A stretch of DNA of 36,880 nucleotides from Smittium culicis (GCA_001970855.1 LSSN01005970.1:1-36880); one strand, 5' to 3'. Positions 1 through 9,964 are shown, numbered from the stretch's first letter. Notes: generated by a model not told the origin, from the sequence alone. A program made the numbers and translations.

Positions 1-823
1 TTACTGGGTTCTAAACTAGGTTCTAGTTTTTGAGTATTTATGGAGTAAGTATTTTTGTATGATCTTTCGAAGCGAGTATGTTTAGGACTGTCATGGGCAA
101 TTGATAGAGTCTCGATAGAGCTGAGGCTAGGAAATTCACGCATTTCTGGGCATTGAATAATGAGTTTTTATTTAAAATAAAGTGAGAAATTTTTTTGGTT
201 TTTGTGTTTGTTTTTAAAAGAAAAATCAATGTTATAACAAAAGCAGATACTTTATTAGGGCAAAGATGTTTTTGTTAAAAAGTATGTGATATTTTAATGG
301 TATACAAACTTAGAGGTGATTCTGATTGACGCGAGAAGGATTAAATAAGTCTTGGATAAACAAAACTAATCCTGCATGAAATTTGGGTGGGAAATGTTAC
401 TGACAAACATTGAAATTTTATTTTATTTTATTTATTAACAAGTATTGGGCATATGATTTTTTTTATAATTTAAGGATTATTTTATTTATTTTATAAAGTA
501 GGGATTATGTTATTTATTTTTTAAAGTGAGGGATTATTTTTTGAGTAGATAGTTAGATAGTATGAGATGGTAGATAGGTAGTTTTAAATAAAGAGGTAAA
601 ACTTTTGTGATTTAAATCAAGTTGGCTACATCATGCGACTTGGGATAAACTCATAATAATCGGCGGTGTGTTAATGACTCAAATATGAGCAAAAAGAAAT
701 CAGCACCTTATTAGATGTAAGAATTTGTGATCTTGAAAGTAACATATAGTACGCAGTTGTCACAAATATACGGGGTAACATTTATTAGCAATATCACAAA
801 AAAATTATGTAATAATAAAAGCG
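1..823. other. AT-rich intergenic DNA, no gene seen
   Basis: This stretch is A/T-dominated with stops in all frames. The only longer open frame is a short minus-strand stretch at 38-229 with low-complexity Lys/Thr/Asn composition and no recognisable domain, so I do not call it. It holds one short imperfect tandem repeat (listed separately) and nothing else that I can support. Confidence 0.6.
472..541. repeat. Imperfect short tandem repeat, about 2 copies
   Basis: A unit of roughly 33 bp that begins GGATTAT, runs through TTATTTATTTT and ends near AAAGT is repeated about twice, with a third partial start at the right edge. It is AT-rich and may be simple replication slippage. No function is suggested. 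Confidence 0.5.
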
Positions 824-1380
824 ATTAATTTGTATGCTATAAATATGGGATGAGTATTTATATGTCAATTCACGAGTAGAGGCAGGTTGGCGAAGGGGGG
901 GGGGAGAAAGTTGTGAAGTGTATACAGTGTATATTTAGCAGCAGCAACTTTTATACAAAAAATAAAAAAAGGAATTGTTTGAAGTTTAATAGGTTAGTGG
1001 GGTATAAATTTTTGAGGTAAATAAAGTAATAATAAATAAAATATTAGAGTTGACCAGATATATTTGGGGATTGTTTGCGCCGCATTATTTGCATATTTAT
1101 TATCTTTATGGCTCTGGCTATGGATTGACAGCTGCTTAAGGGCGGAATATTTCTATGGAGATTTGAGTTTAGGTACAATGCTAGCTTATTTGCGGAACCA
1201 ATTTATTAAGCTGCCGAATCAGAGAAAGTGGCCTTTATTGGCTGGATGTGGGCATAAATGATAGTAATTATTAGTTTACTGCGAAGTGAAATTTTGAAAT
1301 ACGTACAAGCTATCACGATTCCAACATGAGATTATTATTTGCTATATATTTTATGAGCGACAAGTAAGAGTCCATGATAA

Positions 1381-1577
1381 AAACTAGCAGCGAATGGGCG
1401 AAATAGTAGCGAAGGAATTGTTAGTTGGCAGGGCTGCAGAAATAGAAGCAGAACAGGAAGCGGACAGCGGAATAATGGAAGGTTAAACAAAGTCGGGACA
1501 AAACAGCTGATCAAATTAAGGAAATTTAGCTGTATAAACTAGCAGTCCGAAAAAAAAAAAATAGTAGCGAAGAAATT
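1381..1577. repeat. Spaced direct repeat (two copies of about 40 bp)
   Basis: The segments at about 1382-1420 and 1526-1567 both start AACTAGCAG and both carry AATAGTAGCGAAG followed by AATT. They differ mainly by an A-tract expansion in the second copy. Origin unknown; it may be a local duplication. Confidence 0.55.
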
Positions 1578-1856
1578 CGACTAGTCGCTAATTTCAGGTA
1601 TCACATAAATCTGATGCATTTAGATGGCCAATAGCTAACAGGCAGCGATCGCGAGAGAGTAAGACTAAGCCAAAAACAAGTCAAAACGAGAAATCATTGG
1701 CGGGCGAAAAATAGATTCAGACTTATTGGGGCTATTTATAGAGTTCATTTATCGATCTTTATAGCAGTATGAAATTTCAGGCTAAGCATCTGACAGTCGA
1801 CTTTTCTCTGTAAAAAGCAGATTACGCAGCAACATTCATGGCTTTTGCGTTGTTTC

Positions 1857-1971
1857 GTAGATATGGTTACAGCTGAGTGTAGATATGAGTGTAGATATGA
1901 TTACAGCTGAGTGTAGATATGAGTGTACATATTAGTATATATGAGTGTAGATATGAGTGTAGATATGAGTA
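1857..1971. repeat. 12-bp minisatellite, GAGTGTAGATAT units
   Basis: Five GAGTGTAG occurrences plus one GAGTGTAC variant lie in about 115 bp, mostly spaced 12 bp apart as GAGTGTAGATAT. A higher-order unit containing GATTACAGCT is repeated. The same 8-mer appears on the opposite strand in the leader repeat at 2776-2920, making an inverted arrangement upstream of the Sec7-PH gene. Confidence 0.85.
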
Positions 1972-2689
1972 TTATTTGGGTGGGTGAGGGGTTTTTGGGC
2001 GAATAAAAACTGTCGATCAATCAACTATTCGTTGTTTGTTTTATGACTGAGAATGAATGGGCTTATTTAGGCAATCCTTCGGTTTTTGCTCTCCACTCTG
2101 TCTGCTTCAAAATAAAACGATTCTATACGCAGGTGAATGCGCCAATACTATTGGCTATTGATGTTTTAGTGAATAATTCTTCATCAAATATAGACCGCAT
2201 GCCGCCTTAAATATCGCACCTCACTCGCTAGCATCATAGTTCGATAGTCAATTGGTCCATTCAATTTAGATGTTTGATTATTGGTCAATTTATTATTTCA
2301 GCGACTGATTATTGGGTTTAGCTATAAGGGTGAAATGATTTTTATGAATAATACTTTTTTCAAACCAAATAAAAAAATTTTAGTACGAGCGATTGGTTGC
2401 AGTAAGCGCGAAATAATAAAAAAGAATGCGCTTTTACAAAGATTTACATTTCCTTCCTGCCTCTGACTAAAAAAAGCGCCAAATAAAACACTGCAAATTT
2501 GTTGTATAGGTCAATAAAAAGGCAAAAAATTGGTAAAATGGCTTAAAAGAGTAAAAAGCTGGTAAAAAAGGTCGCAAAAATAGGGCGAAATCTACGCAAA
2601 AAGTCTACTGCTCAAATAAACAAATCTTGTCTAAAACACAATAAATAAATCATCCCTAAAATCAGATAATTATTCTCGACTTTAAAAAC

Positions 2690-3158
2690 CTGCCAAACTG
2701 TCCACCCAATCATCAACTAAACTATTTCTCTCATAGATAATTCTTTTTTTCTAACTGATTCTTTCGATTCCACAAATGCTCACTCCTACACTCTAACCTC
2801 TACATCCACTCTCTAAACCCTACTACTACACTTACTCCTACACTCTTAGCCCTACTACTACACTCACTACTACACTTACTCCTACTACTACACTCACTAC
2901 TACTCTCATCCATACTCTCTCCAACATACAATCCCTTACTCACTCTCTTATTCTCACTCCTGCACACACCAACATACAACCCCTACATCTCTCCTCCACA
3001 CAACTCCTTAACTCTCCCGTATTTATCTCCTCCTTGCACTTCCTTAAAATGCTCTAAATCTCGTTCTGTTTGCCTCTCATTTAGACTTACCAATACCAAC
3101 CCCCCTACAACTCTTTTTATTTATTCATACTTTATTTATTATATTTGCCTAATTTTCT
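2690..3158 (+). promoter_or_regulatory. C/T-rich leader/promoter of the Sec7-PH gene
   Basis: The + strand becomes strongly pyrimidine-rich and almost free of G for about 450 bases immediately before the coding region. Pyrimidine-rich leaders just upstream of the start codon are common in fungal promoters and 5' UTRs. The same feature precedes the other giant gene of this window (26440-27068), which argues that it is a promoter/leader property and not chance. No clear TATA box could be singled out. Exact transcription start is unknown. Confidence 0.55.
2776..2920 (+). repeat. Degenerate CTACTACACT microsatellite in the leader
   Basis: Repeated CTACACT/CTACTACACT units, with four CTACACTC occurrences, make up a degenerate array inside the C/T-rich leader. 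On the minus strand these read GAGTGTAG, the same 8-mer that forms the minisatellite at 1857-1971. Confidence 0.75.
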
Positions 3159-3212
3159 TTGCGAATTTTAGCCCATTCACTTCCAGTCCACCTCCCACCT
3201 CAACTTTATACG

Positions 3213-6200
3213 ATGAGCTATAAAATTCCTGGTAGCGATAAAGACACATTCGATTCTATCCCCAATAACTACAACCCAAACTCCATCAACTCGAAAAGCC
3301 AAAACCACATCTCCAGCTTTTTTGCTGTATCAAACGACGATGCCGACTTGTTCCTATCAAAAACTCCTTCCCATATCTCCTCTAGCGCCGCTGCTTCAAG
3401 CAGAAATTTAACTCCCATCCCCGACTTATCAAATAGAAAAGCCGCTAAAAAATCTGAAAAAAAATACGTCGAAGCCAAAGCCTCCGAAGGTTATCGCTGG
3501 ATCATGTCCAAACTCAGAAAAGAATCCAGCAGAATCTCCGTCTCCACTGACTCCTCAAAACGTAATAACTCAATCTCTCAATCCGTAAGAAGCAACATCT
3601 TCTTAAAAAGAAACGGCACTATAGACTCCCAGTCCTCTAACTCTAAACTAAAATCTAAAAATTCCTCCATTACCCCCTCTGAAGATATATCTACTAACCC
3701 AAATCCCCAAAACAAGCTTAGAAAACCCTCCCTATGGAACATCCTCAAAGTCCCAAAAAACTCTTCCCTCCAACAAAACTCCATCTCCCCAACAAACAAC
3801 ATCTCTGACTCCCTAGACAAATTCCTAATTTCTACTAAAAAGCTCCCTTCTTTAGATATCCCAACCTCTTCAACTCCCTTAAAACACGATGCCTCTACTC
3901 ATCTCTTCAACAATCCCAGCTCAACCTCCATCTTAACCATTAGCGACGCTGACTTGAACTTATCCTACGAAATTTATGGCCTCTCAAAAAACCCTAAAAT
4001 TGACCAACCTACTTGTCCTGAAAATATTTCTTCTAACCCACCTCATGTTATCAACTCCAGGCTTTCTGACCCTCTTCCCCCTTCTAGCCCCCTTGATAAA
4101 TTTCCTCTCCCGCAACAATCTCCCATCAATAAATTTGACTCCAATTTTTTATACACCCTTCCTGATACCTCCTTCTATGGATACCCGAAGCCTATTGACT
4201 CAAAAGCCCTGAAATCTTCCTCTGACCTCCCCTTATCTCCAAAGACCAATGCTCCCTCCCACCTTTTAAACTCCTCCAAATCGCAATCCCAGCTTTCCTC
4301 CCCCCTTCCCCCTCTTAGTCAACTACAATCCAATTTTCTTGAATCATACCCTGAAACTGATGCCCCTTTAACTACTAACCATCACCAAATTCCTCAGCTT
4401 AATCCTGATGATATCGCTAAATCCATTTACAATTACTACTCCGACCCCTCTATAGCTCTCCCCCCTCAAATTCATGACCCTATCGAATTTGCTGAATTCT
4501 TGGGCGGTCGCTCACCAATTCAAATCAAAACTCTAGAAGCCTACATGAATTTATTCGACTTTTCTAATACTCGCCTCGATGTTGCTCTAAGAAAAGTTTG
4601 CTCTAGACTACTAATGCAAGCCGAGTCTCAAGTAATTGACCGCATCTTGATTGAATTCTCCAAAAAATATTTCTACTCTAACCAAGACTCCCAGTTTAAA
4701 TCTATCGGCAACATTCACACCGTCTCTTTTTCCATTTTTTTACTAAACACCGACCTACACTTGGCTGATATTAAACAAAGTGCCCGTATGACTAAAAATC
4801 AATATGTCCGTAACACCATCGATGCTATTAACTTGAATGCTAACAAAGAAAAACTCAGATCGCCAAGTTTCATCTCTAACGGCAACACTAGCGCTAAATC
4901 TTTCAGCATATCTAAAAACCCCCAAAATGACGACTCTCCTGGCACCTTCGCTCTTGACACCCCTAGATACTCTTCTCTTACCCCTCAACTCCCTGAAATT
5001 TCTCTAAATGAATTACACATAAATAATCCTCACGATTCTTTAAACATTTCTAGCTCATACAAATCTGCTAGCAGCTTCAGCGTTGATAAAAAACCTGTTA
5101 AGCTAGGCAAAAAGTACAACGCTATAAGAGGAAGATCTCAATCAAGAACTTACACTATTGGCAACTTAATGAACTCTGATTCCCACTTTTTTAAATCTTC
5201 TAGCACTGATCTGTTCTTCTCTCCCAACAGCAAACCTCAAAAACCTGAAATCGGTGCTGACTCCCAAATTATCGATAATTTCCCCCAAAAATCTCACCAA
5301 ATATCAACTAGTAAAAGCGAGTACAACATTAACACTGAATTCAACTCTTTAGACGTTGACGATGATTTTATCCTTCAATCTACCCTAATGAAAAACCCTG
5401 CTACCTCTTCCTCTACAAACAACATTCAAACCCCATCTCTAAATTTTCCCAACTCTGACCATTTAAATAACTCTTCCCCTAAAAAAGGATTTTTTTCTAA
5501 TTCCTCCAATTTAATTACCTCCTTGAAAGGCCACTCTTCCAATAAACCATCTGATGCCCTTTCTTTAAACAACAGTACAATTGATATCGCTTCAAATTAC
5601 TCAAAATCCTTTTTTGGAAATAATAAACGAGATAATAACATTTCAATTGTTGATCTAAATTTTAGCTCAGTTTTACGTGATATCTATATCAGTATTAAAG
5701 AAACCCCATTAGGAAAACCAAACAACAATATCCGTTTAAATAGAGCTGAAGAAAAGCTCAATAATCAACCAATCTCTGGTACCAATGACAACTCCAATAC
5801 GTACATTTCCAACCCCCGGCTTAGCGTTGAAAACTCAAAGTCCAGGCCTTCAACTGGCTCAGATTACCCCTTCTCAAATTCCAACTTTAAAGCTGGCACT
5901 GAATCGTCTAACCTTGACAAAGTTAACAACGACCCGCCCCATGACTCTTATTTGCGCGCTAACAAAGAACTTCCTAACAATACGTCCTTACAATCCAGAA
6001 ATTCCATTTTTTCTCAACCTGGGCCAAAATCTAAAACAATGAGCTATGTCAGCTCTCTCATCAGCAGAAATTCTAATACTAAGGAATCAAGCTTCCCAAC
6101 GTCATCCACGATTCCGACAATGCCACAGGGCTCTAATTTCCCAAGCATCATCGAAAATAGCGGCTCCTCTCATCCTAACCCCCCACTAGCTTCCAGACTT

Positions 6201-8693
6201 TACTTCAGGTGTGGACTTTTAAATCGAAAGCTGCTATTTGACACCTCTGGCAAAAAATCAAACAACCGATCTTGGAGAGGCTGCTATTTATCAATCGCTA
6301 ATGGTAAAGCTCTTATGTATAAAGGTGATAATTCTACTGCTCCAAGAATCGGTCTCGTTGGTTCTCTTCCACCTGACGCAAGCTTACTAAACTCTATCTA
6401 CCTAGTTCACTCATATTCACAAGTAATGCCCAAGCCTGGTTACTCGTACACCAAACCTTACGTATTTGCCCTAACTTTAAATGATAGCAGCGTTTACCTA
6501 TTCCAAACTTTCGAGGCTGAAGAAGCAAACCAATGGGCTTTCGCTTGCAATTACTGGGCTGCTTTATTCACTAAAGTCCCTTATATCGCTGGAAGCGTTA
6601 ACAACTCTGAGTATGGATGGTACCCACAAAATCATATCTCAAACCGCAGCAACTCGATGATGGAATTAGGCATTGAGCCTAGCATAAACTCATCAAAACT
6701 ATCCGGATTGGGCTCAATTTCTTTCTCCACTAAAAAGTTTGATAAGGTAGATAGTGTTAAGGATGCCAATAGGTTTATTAACATCAATGACTGGTCGCCT
6801 CCTCCAAACCCACTCCACCCTATTTATTCCAACGAAAAGGCCCAGATAGATGCTTTTTCAAAACATATTGACTACTTGGACAGCGAACTAAACTTGCACA
6901 AAACTGGATTAACCCAGATCAGTGAACGCTTCCATGAGAAATCACTTTCTTACAATCGCGCATTTAATAACTGGGAGAAAAAAGCTCAATACCTGCTTAA
7001 AGAGCTCATTAAATATAAGAATTATGTAGACTGCCTAAAACTAGCTATCAAAGATTTTGAGGCACTTGATGTGGCCAACTCTGAATCGATAGCTAGATCA
7101 ACTTCAAATGTTGAAACACTAATTGTTGATTCAATTGACCAAAATAAACTAAATGCCGATAAAACGGTACCTCTCCCCCCTAAAGAACTGGATTCTAAAT
7201 CAATCAAGCCTTTAACTTCCAAGCCTTTAAAAAAAACACTCTCATCAAAATTGCTGAACCAAAAATATTCCCCAAAACCCGATACTCTTCAAAATAACAA
7301 TATCTCTCCATCAAAAAAACTAAATAATTCTATTTCATTCAACAGCGTCTTTAAATCAAATTTCAACGCTAAGCTTGGTGCTGATTTAGGATCTAAACAT
7401 TCAAATCTGCCAAGCTCTAAAGCCATGAACACTGATATTGGCTTGTACAGCGAAGTTACTAGCGAAATTGATAAAGCTAATAATTTAGAAAATAAAGAAG
7501 ACTATAAAAACGTGTCACACATGCTTTCCAACTTATCTTATAACCCACCAAAAAGTGCCAATTTACTCCATTCCATGCCTAAAAACAACAAACTTTTCCT
7601 CAGCGAAAGGCAGAAACATACACATACTAATGAAACTGAAAGCTACCTAAACCAAAGCATCAATAGAAATACTAAATCAGCTGATGACTCGAATACAATA
7701 CTCATCCACGAAAACGAGCCTGGGTATTCTTTCTTGAACTTTTTAACTCCAGAAAGCGATTTACCTTTACAAGATTATAAGCAAAGGCCAGAGGTCGATG
7801 TTACACATATTTCACCTCAATCAGAAAACAGCTCAAAACTTGCCGAGATATTCAAGCCATTAGATCTTTCAGCAGCAACTATGGAGTTCAACCCTACACT
7901 TCCTAAATCTAAACGAAACAGCTCTCCAGTAAAACCTGTAGCAAGTGTAATTAGCTTGAGCAGACTAGTTCCGGGAAAAGATAAGGACTATTTGACAAGT
8001 AACACAACATTTGTGCAAAATTCAAACAATAACAAAGCCAGAAGCGGAATTGATCCAAGCAAGCTTAGAGTTGAATTGACAAAGGATAATAAACTATTTG
8101 CCAAAATTAAAAAAATAGAAAAATCGGGAAAGTACAGTATCGACTCAAACTTGAACTCGCGGCCAAAGTACAGCGAAAGTTTCGATAACTTTAAGAGCAG
8201 GAACAGTGCTGTAGATTTGGGAAAGAAAGCTATCAACAGCTACTCAAATTATGGCGAAAATTTCGAAGATTTTCTCAAGGACTATGAATATGAGCATAAA
8301 GAGCAAACTACATTTCCAGAAAATACAACCAGCCCAATACTAGACTCTAAAAACTTTAAATTCAGCTCACAGCCAAACTCTAATAAAAATAAATACAGCT
8401 CACCGCCTAACTCTGACAATTTCAAAAACTTTATAGGAAATATCACAAGTAGCAAATCACATAAATTATCTCTTAATGAGTCCAAAGAGGGTTTAGATCT
8501 ATTTATGAGCCAAAATAGCTACATATTGGGTGGAGACTACTTTGAACTAAAAAATGAAACCACTAGTGGAACCAAATCCAGTAACGGCACACAATCTAGC
8601 CCTAAAGACAATCCTACTCCCCCATTCCTCTCGTTTTCCGGAAACTCGAGTTCAGTACCGATTAGCAAGAGCAAAACTGAACCGCCTAATTAA
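3213..8693 (+). CDS. Sec7-PH domain Arf guanine nucleotide exchange factor (EFA6/Syt1-like)
   Basis: Single-exon gene of about 1826 residues from the ATG at 3213. An open frame extends back to a TTG at 3159, but the ATG is the plausible start. Domains: a Ser/Asn/Pro-rich disordered N-terminus; a Sec7 domain at about residues 422-540, with the glutamic-finger context (E471 in QAESQ) and the second signature NTDLH (512-516); a long disordered linker; a PH domain at about 994-1125; a coiled coil at about 1205-1285; and a disordered tail. The Sec7-PH-coiled-coil order is that of metazoan EFA6/PSD and resembles yeast Syt1. Such proteins load GTP on Arf/Arl GTPases at Golgi or plasma membrane, with PH binding phosphoinositide. 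The retained finger predicts an active exchanger. It is much longer than most relatives because of the linkers. Serine codons drift from TCC/TCT near the 5' end to AGC/AGT near the 3' end. The exact GTPase substrate cannot be read from sequence. Confidence 0.9.
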   Translation: MSYKIPGSDKDTFDSIPNNYNPNSINSKSQNHISSFFAVSNDDADLFLSKTPSHISSSAAASSRNLTPIPDLSNRKAAKKSEKKYVEAKASEGYRWIMSKLRKESSRISVSTDSSKRNNSISQSVRSNIFLKRNGTIDSQSSNSKLKSKNSSITPSEDISTNPNPQNKLRKPSLWNILKVPKNSSLQQNSISPTNNISDSLDKFLISTKKLPSLDIPTSSTPLKHDASTHLFNNPSSTSILTISDADLNLSYEIYGLSKNPKIDQPTCPENISSNPPHVINSRLSDPLPPSSPLDKFPLPQQSPINKFDSNFLYTLPDTSFYGYPKPIDSKALKSSSDLPLSPKTNAPSHLLNSSKSQSQLSSPLPPLSQLQSNFLESYPETDAPLTTNHHQIPQLNPDDIAKSIYNYYSDPSIALPPQIHDPIEFAEFLGGRSPIQIKTLEAYMNLFDFSNTRLDVALRKVCSRLLMQAESQVIDRILIEFSKKYFYSNQDSQFKSIGNIHTVSFSIFLLNTDLHLADIKQSARMTKNQYVRNTIDAINLNANKEKLRSPSFISNGNTSAKSFSISKNPQNDDSPGTFALDTPRYSSLTPQLPEISLNELHINNPHDSLNISSSYKSASSFSVDKKPVKLGKKYNAIRGRSQSRTYTIGNLMNSDSHFFKSSSTDLFFSPNSKPQKPEIGADSQIIDNFPQKSHQISTSKSEYNINTEFNSLDVDDDFILQSTLMKNPATSSSTNNIQTPSLNFPNSDHLNNSSPKKGFFSNSSNLITSLKGHSSNKPSDALSLNNSTIDIASNYSKSFFGNNKRDNNISIVDLNFSSVLRDIYISIKETPLGKPNNNIRLNRAEEKLNNQPISGTNDNSNTYISNPRLSVENSKSRPSTGSDYPFSNSNFKAGTESSNLDKVNNDPPHDSYLRANKELPNNTSLQSRNSIFSQPGPKSKTMSYVSSLISRNSNTKESSFPTSSTIPTMPQGSNFPSIIENSGSSHPNPPLASRLYFRCGLLNRKLLFDTSGKKSNNRSWRGCYLSIANGKALMYKGDNSTAPRIGLVGSLPPDASLLNSIYLVHSYSQVMPKPGYSYTKPYVFALTLNDSSVYLFQTFEAEEANQWAFACNYWAALFTKVPYIAGSVNNSEYGWYPQNHISNRSNSMMELGIEPSINSSKLSGLGSISFSTKKFDKVDSVKDANRFININDWSPPPNPLHPIYSNEKAQIDAFSKHIDYLDSELNLHKTGLTQISERFHEKSLSYNRAFNNWEKKAQYLLKELIKYKNYVDCLKLAIKDFEALDVANSESIARSTSNVETLIVDSIDQNKLNADKTVPLPPKELDSKSIKPLTSKPLKKTLSSKLLNQKYSPKPDTLQNNNISPSKKLNNSISFNSVFKSNFNAKLGADLGSKHSNLPSSKAMNTDIGLYSEVTSEIDKANNLENKEDYKNVSHMLSNLSYNPPKSANLLHSMPKNNKLFLSERQKHTHTNETESYLNQSINRNTKSADDSNTILIHENEPGYSFLNFLTPESDLPLQDYKQRPEVDVTHISPQSENSSKLAEIFKPLDLSAATMEFNPTLPKSKRNSSPVKPVASVISLSRLVPGKDKDYLTSNTTFVQNSNNNKARSGIDPSKLRVELTKDNKLFAKIKKIEKSGKYSIDSNLNSRPKYSESFDNFKSRNSAVDLGKKAINSYSNYGENFEDFLKDYEYEHKEQTTFPENTTSPILDSKNFKFSSQPNSNKNKYSSPPNSDNFKNFIGNITSSKSHKLSLNESKEGLDLFMSQNSYILGGDYFELKNETTSGTKSSNGTQSSPKDNPTPPFLSFSGNSSSVPISKSKTEPPN

Positions 8694-9244
8694 TAATATA
8701 ACTTGAATTATACTTTAAAAAATAAATTAAAAAAAAAATAAACCTTGTTCTTTTTTATTTGACAAACTATAGATTTTTTTGGTTTTCCTTTTTTTTTTTT
8801 CGTATTTATAAAGCAAGGGTGTGGTATATGCTTTTAATGGTATGGTCCTATTTTTCTTTTATTTTTACTATAAATATTTATATAAAGTTTGAATTATATT
8901 CAAAGTTTACGAGTGATAACTTGATAAGTATATCTACTGTTTAATTAAAGCTTTTGAAACAACTAGTGTGCTAATTTAAAAAAGTAGACGCTTTTTAATG
9001 ATGAAATACTTTTATATTTTGTTTTAATTTTTTTTATATTTAATAAGACTATAAATTTGATAAAGTAATTGAAAAAATCAAGAGAGAAAAAATTTTTTTT
9101 TTGTTTTGTCTAATAAATCTTTATGTGTACATGTATATAAATGTATGTTTGTTTGTTGCTTAAGCGTGTGTGTGTTTTTTTTTTTTGTTTGCGGCATGAA
9201 TCAAGAAATTTTTTTTTTTTTTCAGTATATGAGGGATAAAGTCG
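8694..9244. other. Convergent 3' intergenic region
   Basis: AT-rich spacer between the ends of the Sec7-PH gene (+) and the DNAJC8-like gene (-). It holds several AATAAA-like strings and long T runs consistent with polyadenylation regions for both genes. No coding content is supported; the open stretch at 8759-8944 is a low-complexity Phe/Tyr/Ile frame and is not called. Confidence 0.6.
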
Positions 9245-9964
9245 TTACTTTTTAATTTTCTTTTTGCCTGATTTTTTGCTCGATAGCGATTTGTTCTGGA
9301 ACTGGCGCCACGAGCTGACGCGTTCGTCGCGCGCCTGATCCCAATCGCGCTCTCTCTTCTGCGACTCTTCCGCGGCCTGCTTGGCCTTCTCTTTCGCTGC
9401 GAGCTCGGCGGCTTTTCTATCAGTCTCGGCGGCGGCCTTGCGGATCCGTTGCCACTCGAGCTCGACAATGAGAGCGCGGAACTTGGCCATGACTTGGTGC
9501 TTACTCGGCAGCAGCGGCTGCTGCTGCTGCAGCTTCAGCGACGAGCTTTGTTTCGCGGCTTGGGTGGAACTGTGCGCTAACCCGCCCTTTTTCAGCGAAT
9601 CGGCGAGCTCCTTCTTGAGGATACTTTCGGCATCCGCAATCATTTTGAGGAGGAATCGCCTGTTATCCTCGTCGAGCAGCTGATCCTGCGCCTGTTTCAG
9701 CACATCGAAGGCATCGACGGCTTTCGGGTGCTGGGTCTTGTCGGGATGCACGAGCCGCGATTTGTTTCTGTACGCTTTCTTGATATCGTTGTCGTCGCAG
9801 CTAGTTTCAAGCTCCAGGATCGAAAACGGATCGATTTTCGGGAGGCTGAGAATGCGCTCCACTTCGGTCGTCCGATTTAGCTGCGTTATTGTTGTCTTGA
9901 AGAAGGCATCTAAATCATCATTTTCTTTAGAAGCAGGCTTGCTCGTTTGACCATTCGATGCCAT
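9245..9964 (-). CDS. DNAJC8-like spliceosome-associated J-domain protein
   Basis: Intronless 239-residue protein starting at the ATG whose complement is 9962-9964. A J domain lies at about residues 44-103, with the catalytic HPD at 73-75 (LVHPDKTQHP) that stimulates Hsp70 ATPase. A short Gln run is at 146-149. A highly charged Ala/Lys/Glu helix at about 165-208 leads into a segment ERDWDQARDERVSSWRQF (205-222), which resembles the conserved C-terminal block of DNAJC8 (fission yeast Spf31). The tail is a Lys-rich nuclear-localisation-like stretch. DNAJC8 proteins associate with the spliceosome in the nucleus, which I infer here. The coding DNA is much more GC-rich, with many G/C third positions, than every other gene in the window. 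The gene is divergent from the MRM2 homologue (about 350 bp between starts) and convergent with the Sec7-PH gene. Confidence 0.9.
   Translation of the reverse strand: MASNGQTSKPASKENDDLDAFFKTTITQLNRTTEVERILSLPKIDPFSILELETSCDDNDIKKAYRNKSRLVHPDKTQHPKAVDAFDVLKQAQDQLLDEDNRRFLLKMIADAESILKKELADSLKKGGLAHSSTQAAKQSSSLKLQQQQPLLPSKHQVMAKFRALIVELEWQRIRKAAAETDRKAAELAAKEKAKQAAEESQKRERDWDQARDERVSSWRQFQNKSLSSKKSGKKKIKK

Larger units (their letters stand above)
824..2260. other. Purine/G-rich zone upstream of the Sec7-PH gene
   Basis: On the + strand this region is visibly G- and purine-rich with few C residues, including a run of ten G at 895-904, in contrast to the C/T-rich leader that follows. It contains a direct repeat (1381-1577) and an AGTGTAG minisatellite (1857-1971), both listed separately. 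A small open frame at 1064-1261 begins at TTG and has no recognisable domain, so it is not called. The most economical reading is non-coding promoter-distal DNA with an inverted strand bias relative to the gene downstream. A divergent non-coding transcript is possible but unproven. Confidence 0.5.

Noticed and set aside
1064..1261. 65-residue frame with a hydrophobic start (possible secreted or membrane peptide)
   Set aside because: It begins at TTG in G-rich non-coding DNA, has no homologue I recognise, and ends without supporting context.
3159..3212. Extension of the Sec7-PH protein by 18 residues to position 3159
   Set aside because: The codon at 3159 is TTG; the first in-frame ATG is at 3213, and non-ATG initiation is not supported.
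9160..9468. 102-residue minus-strand frame overlapping the DNAJC8-like gene
   Set aside because: An alternative frame of the GC-rich, Ala/Arg-repetitive 3' half of the J-protein gene; composition is explained by the overlap.
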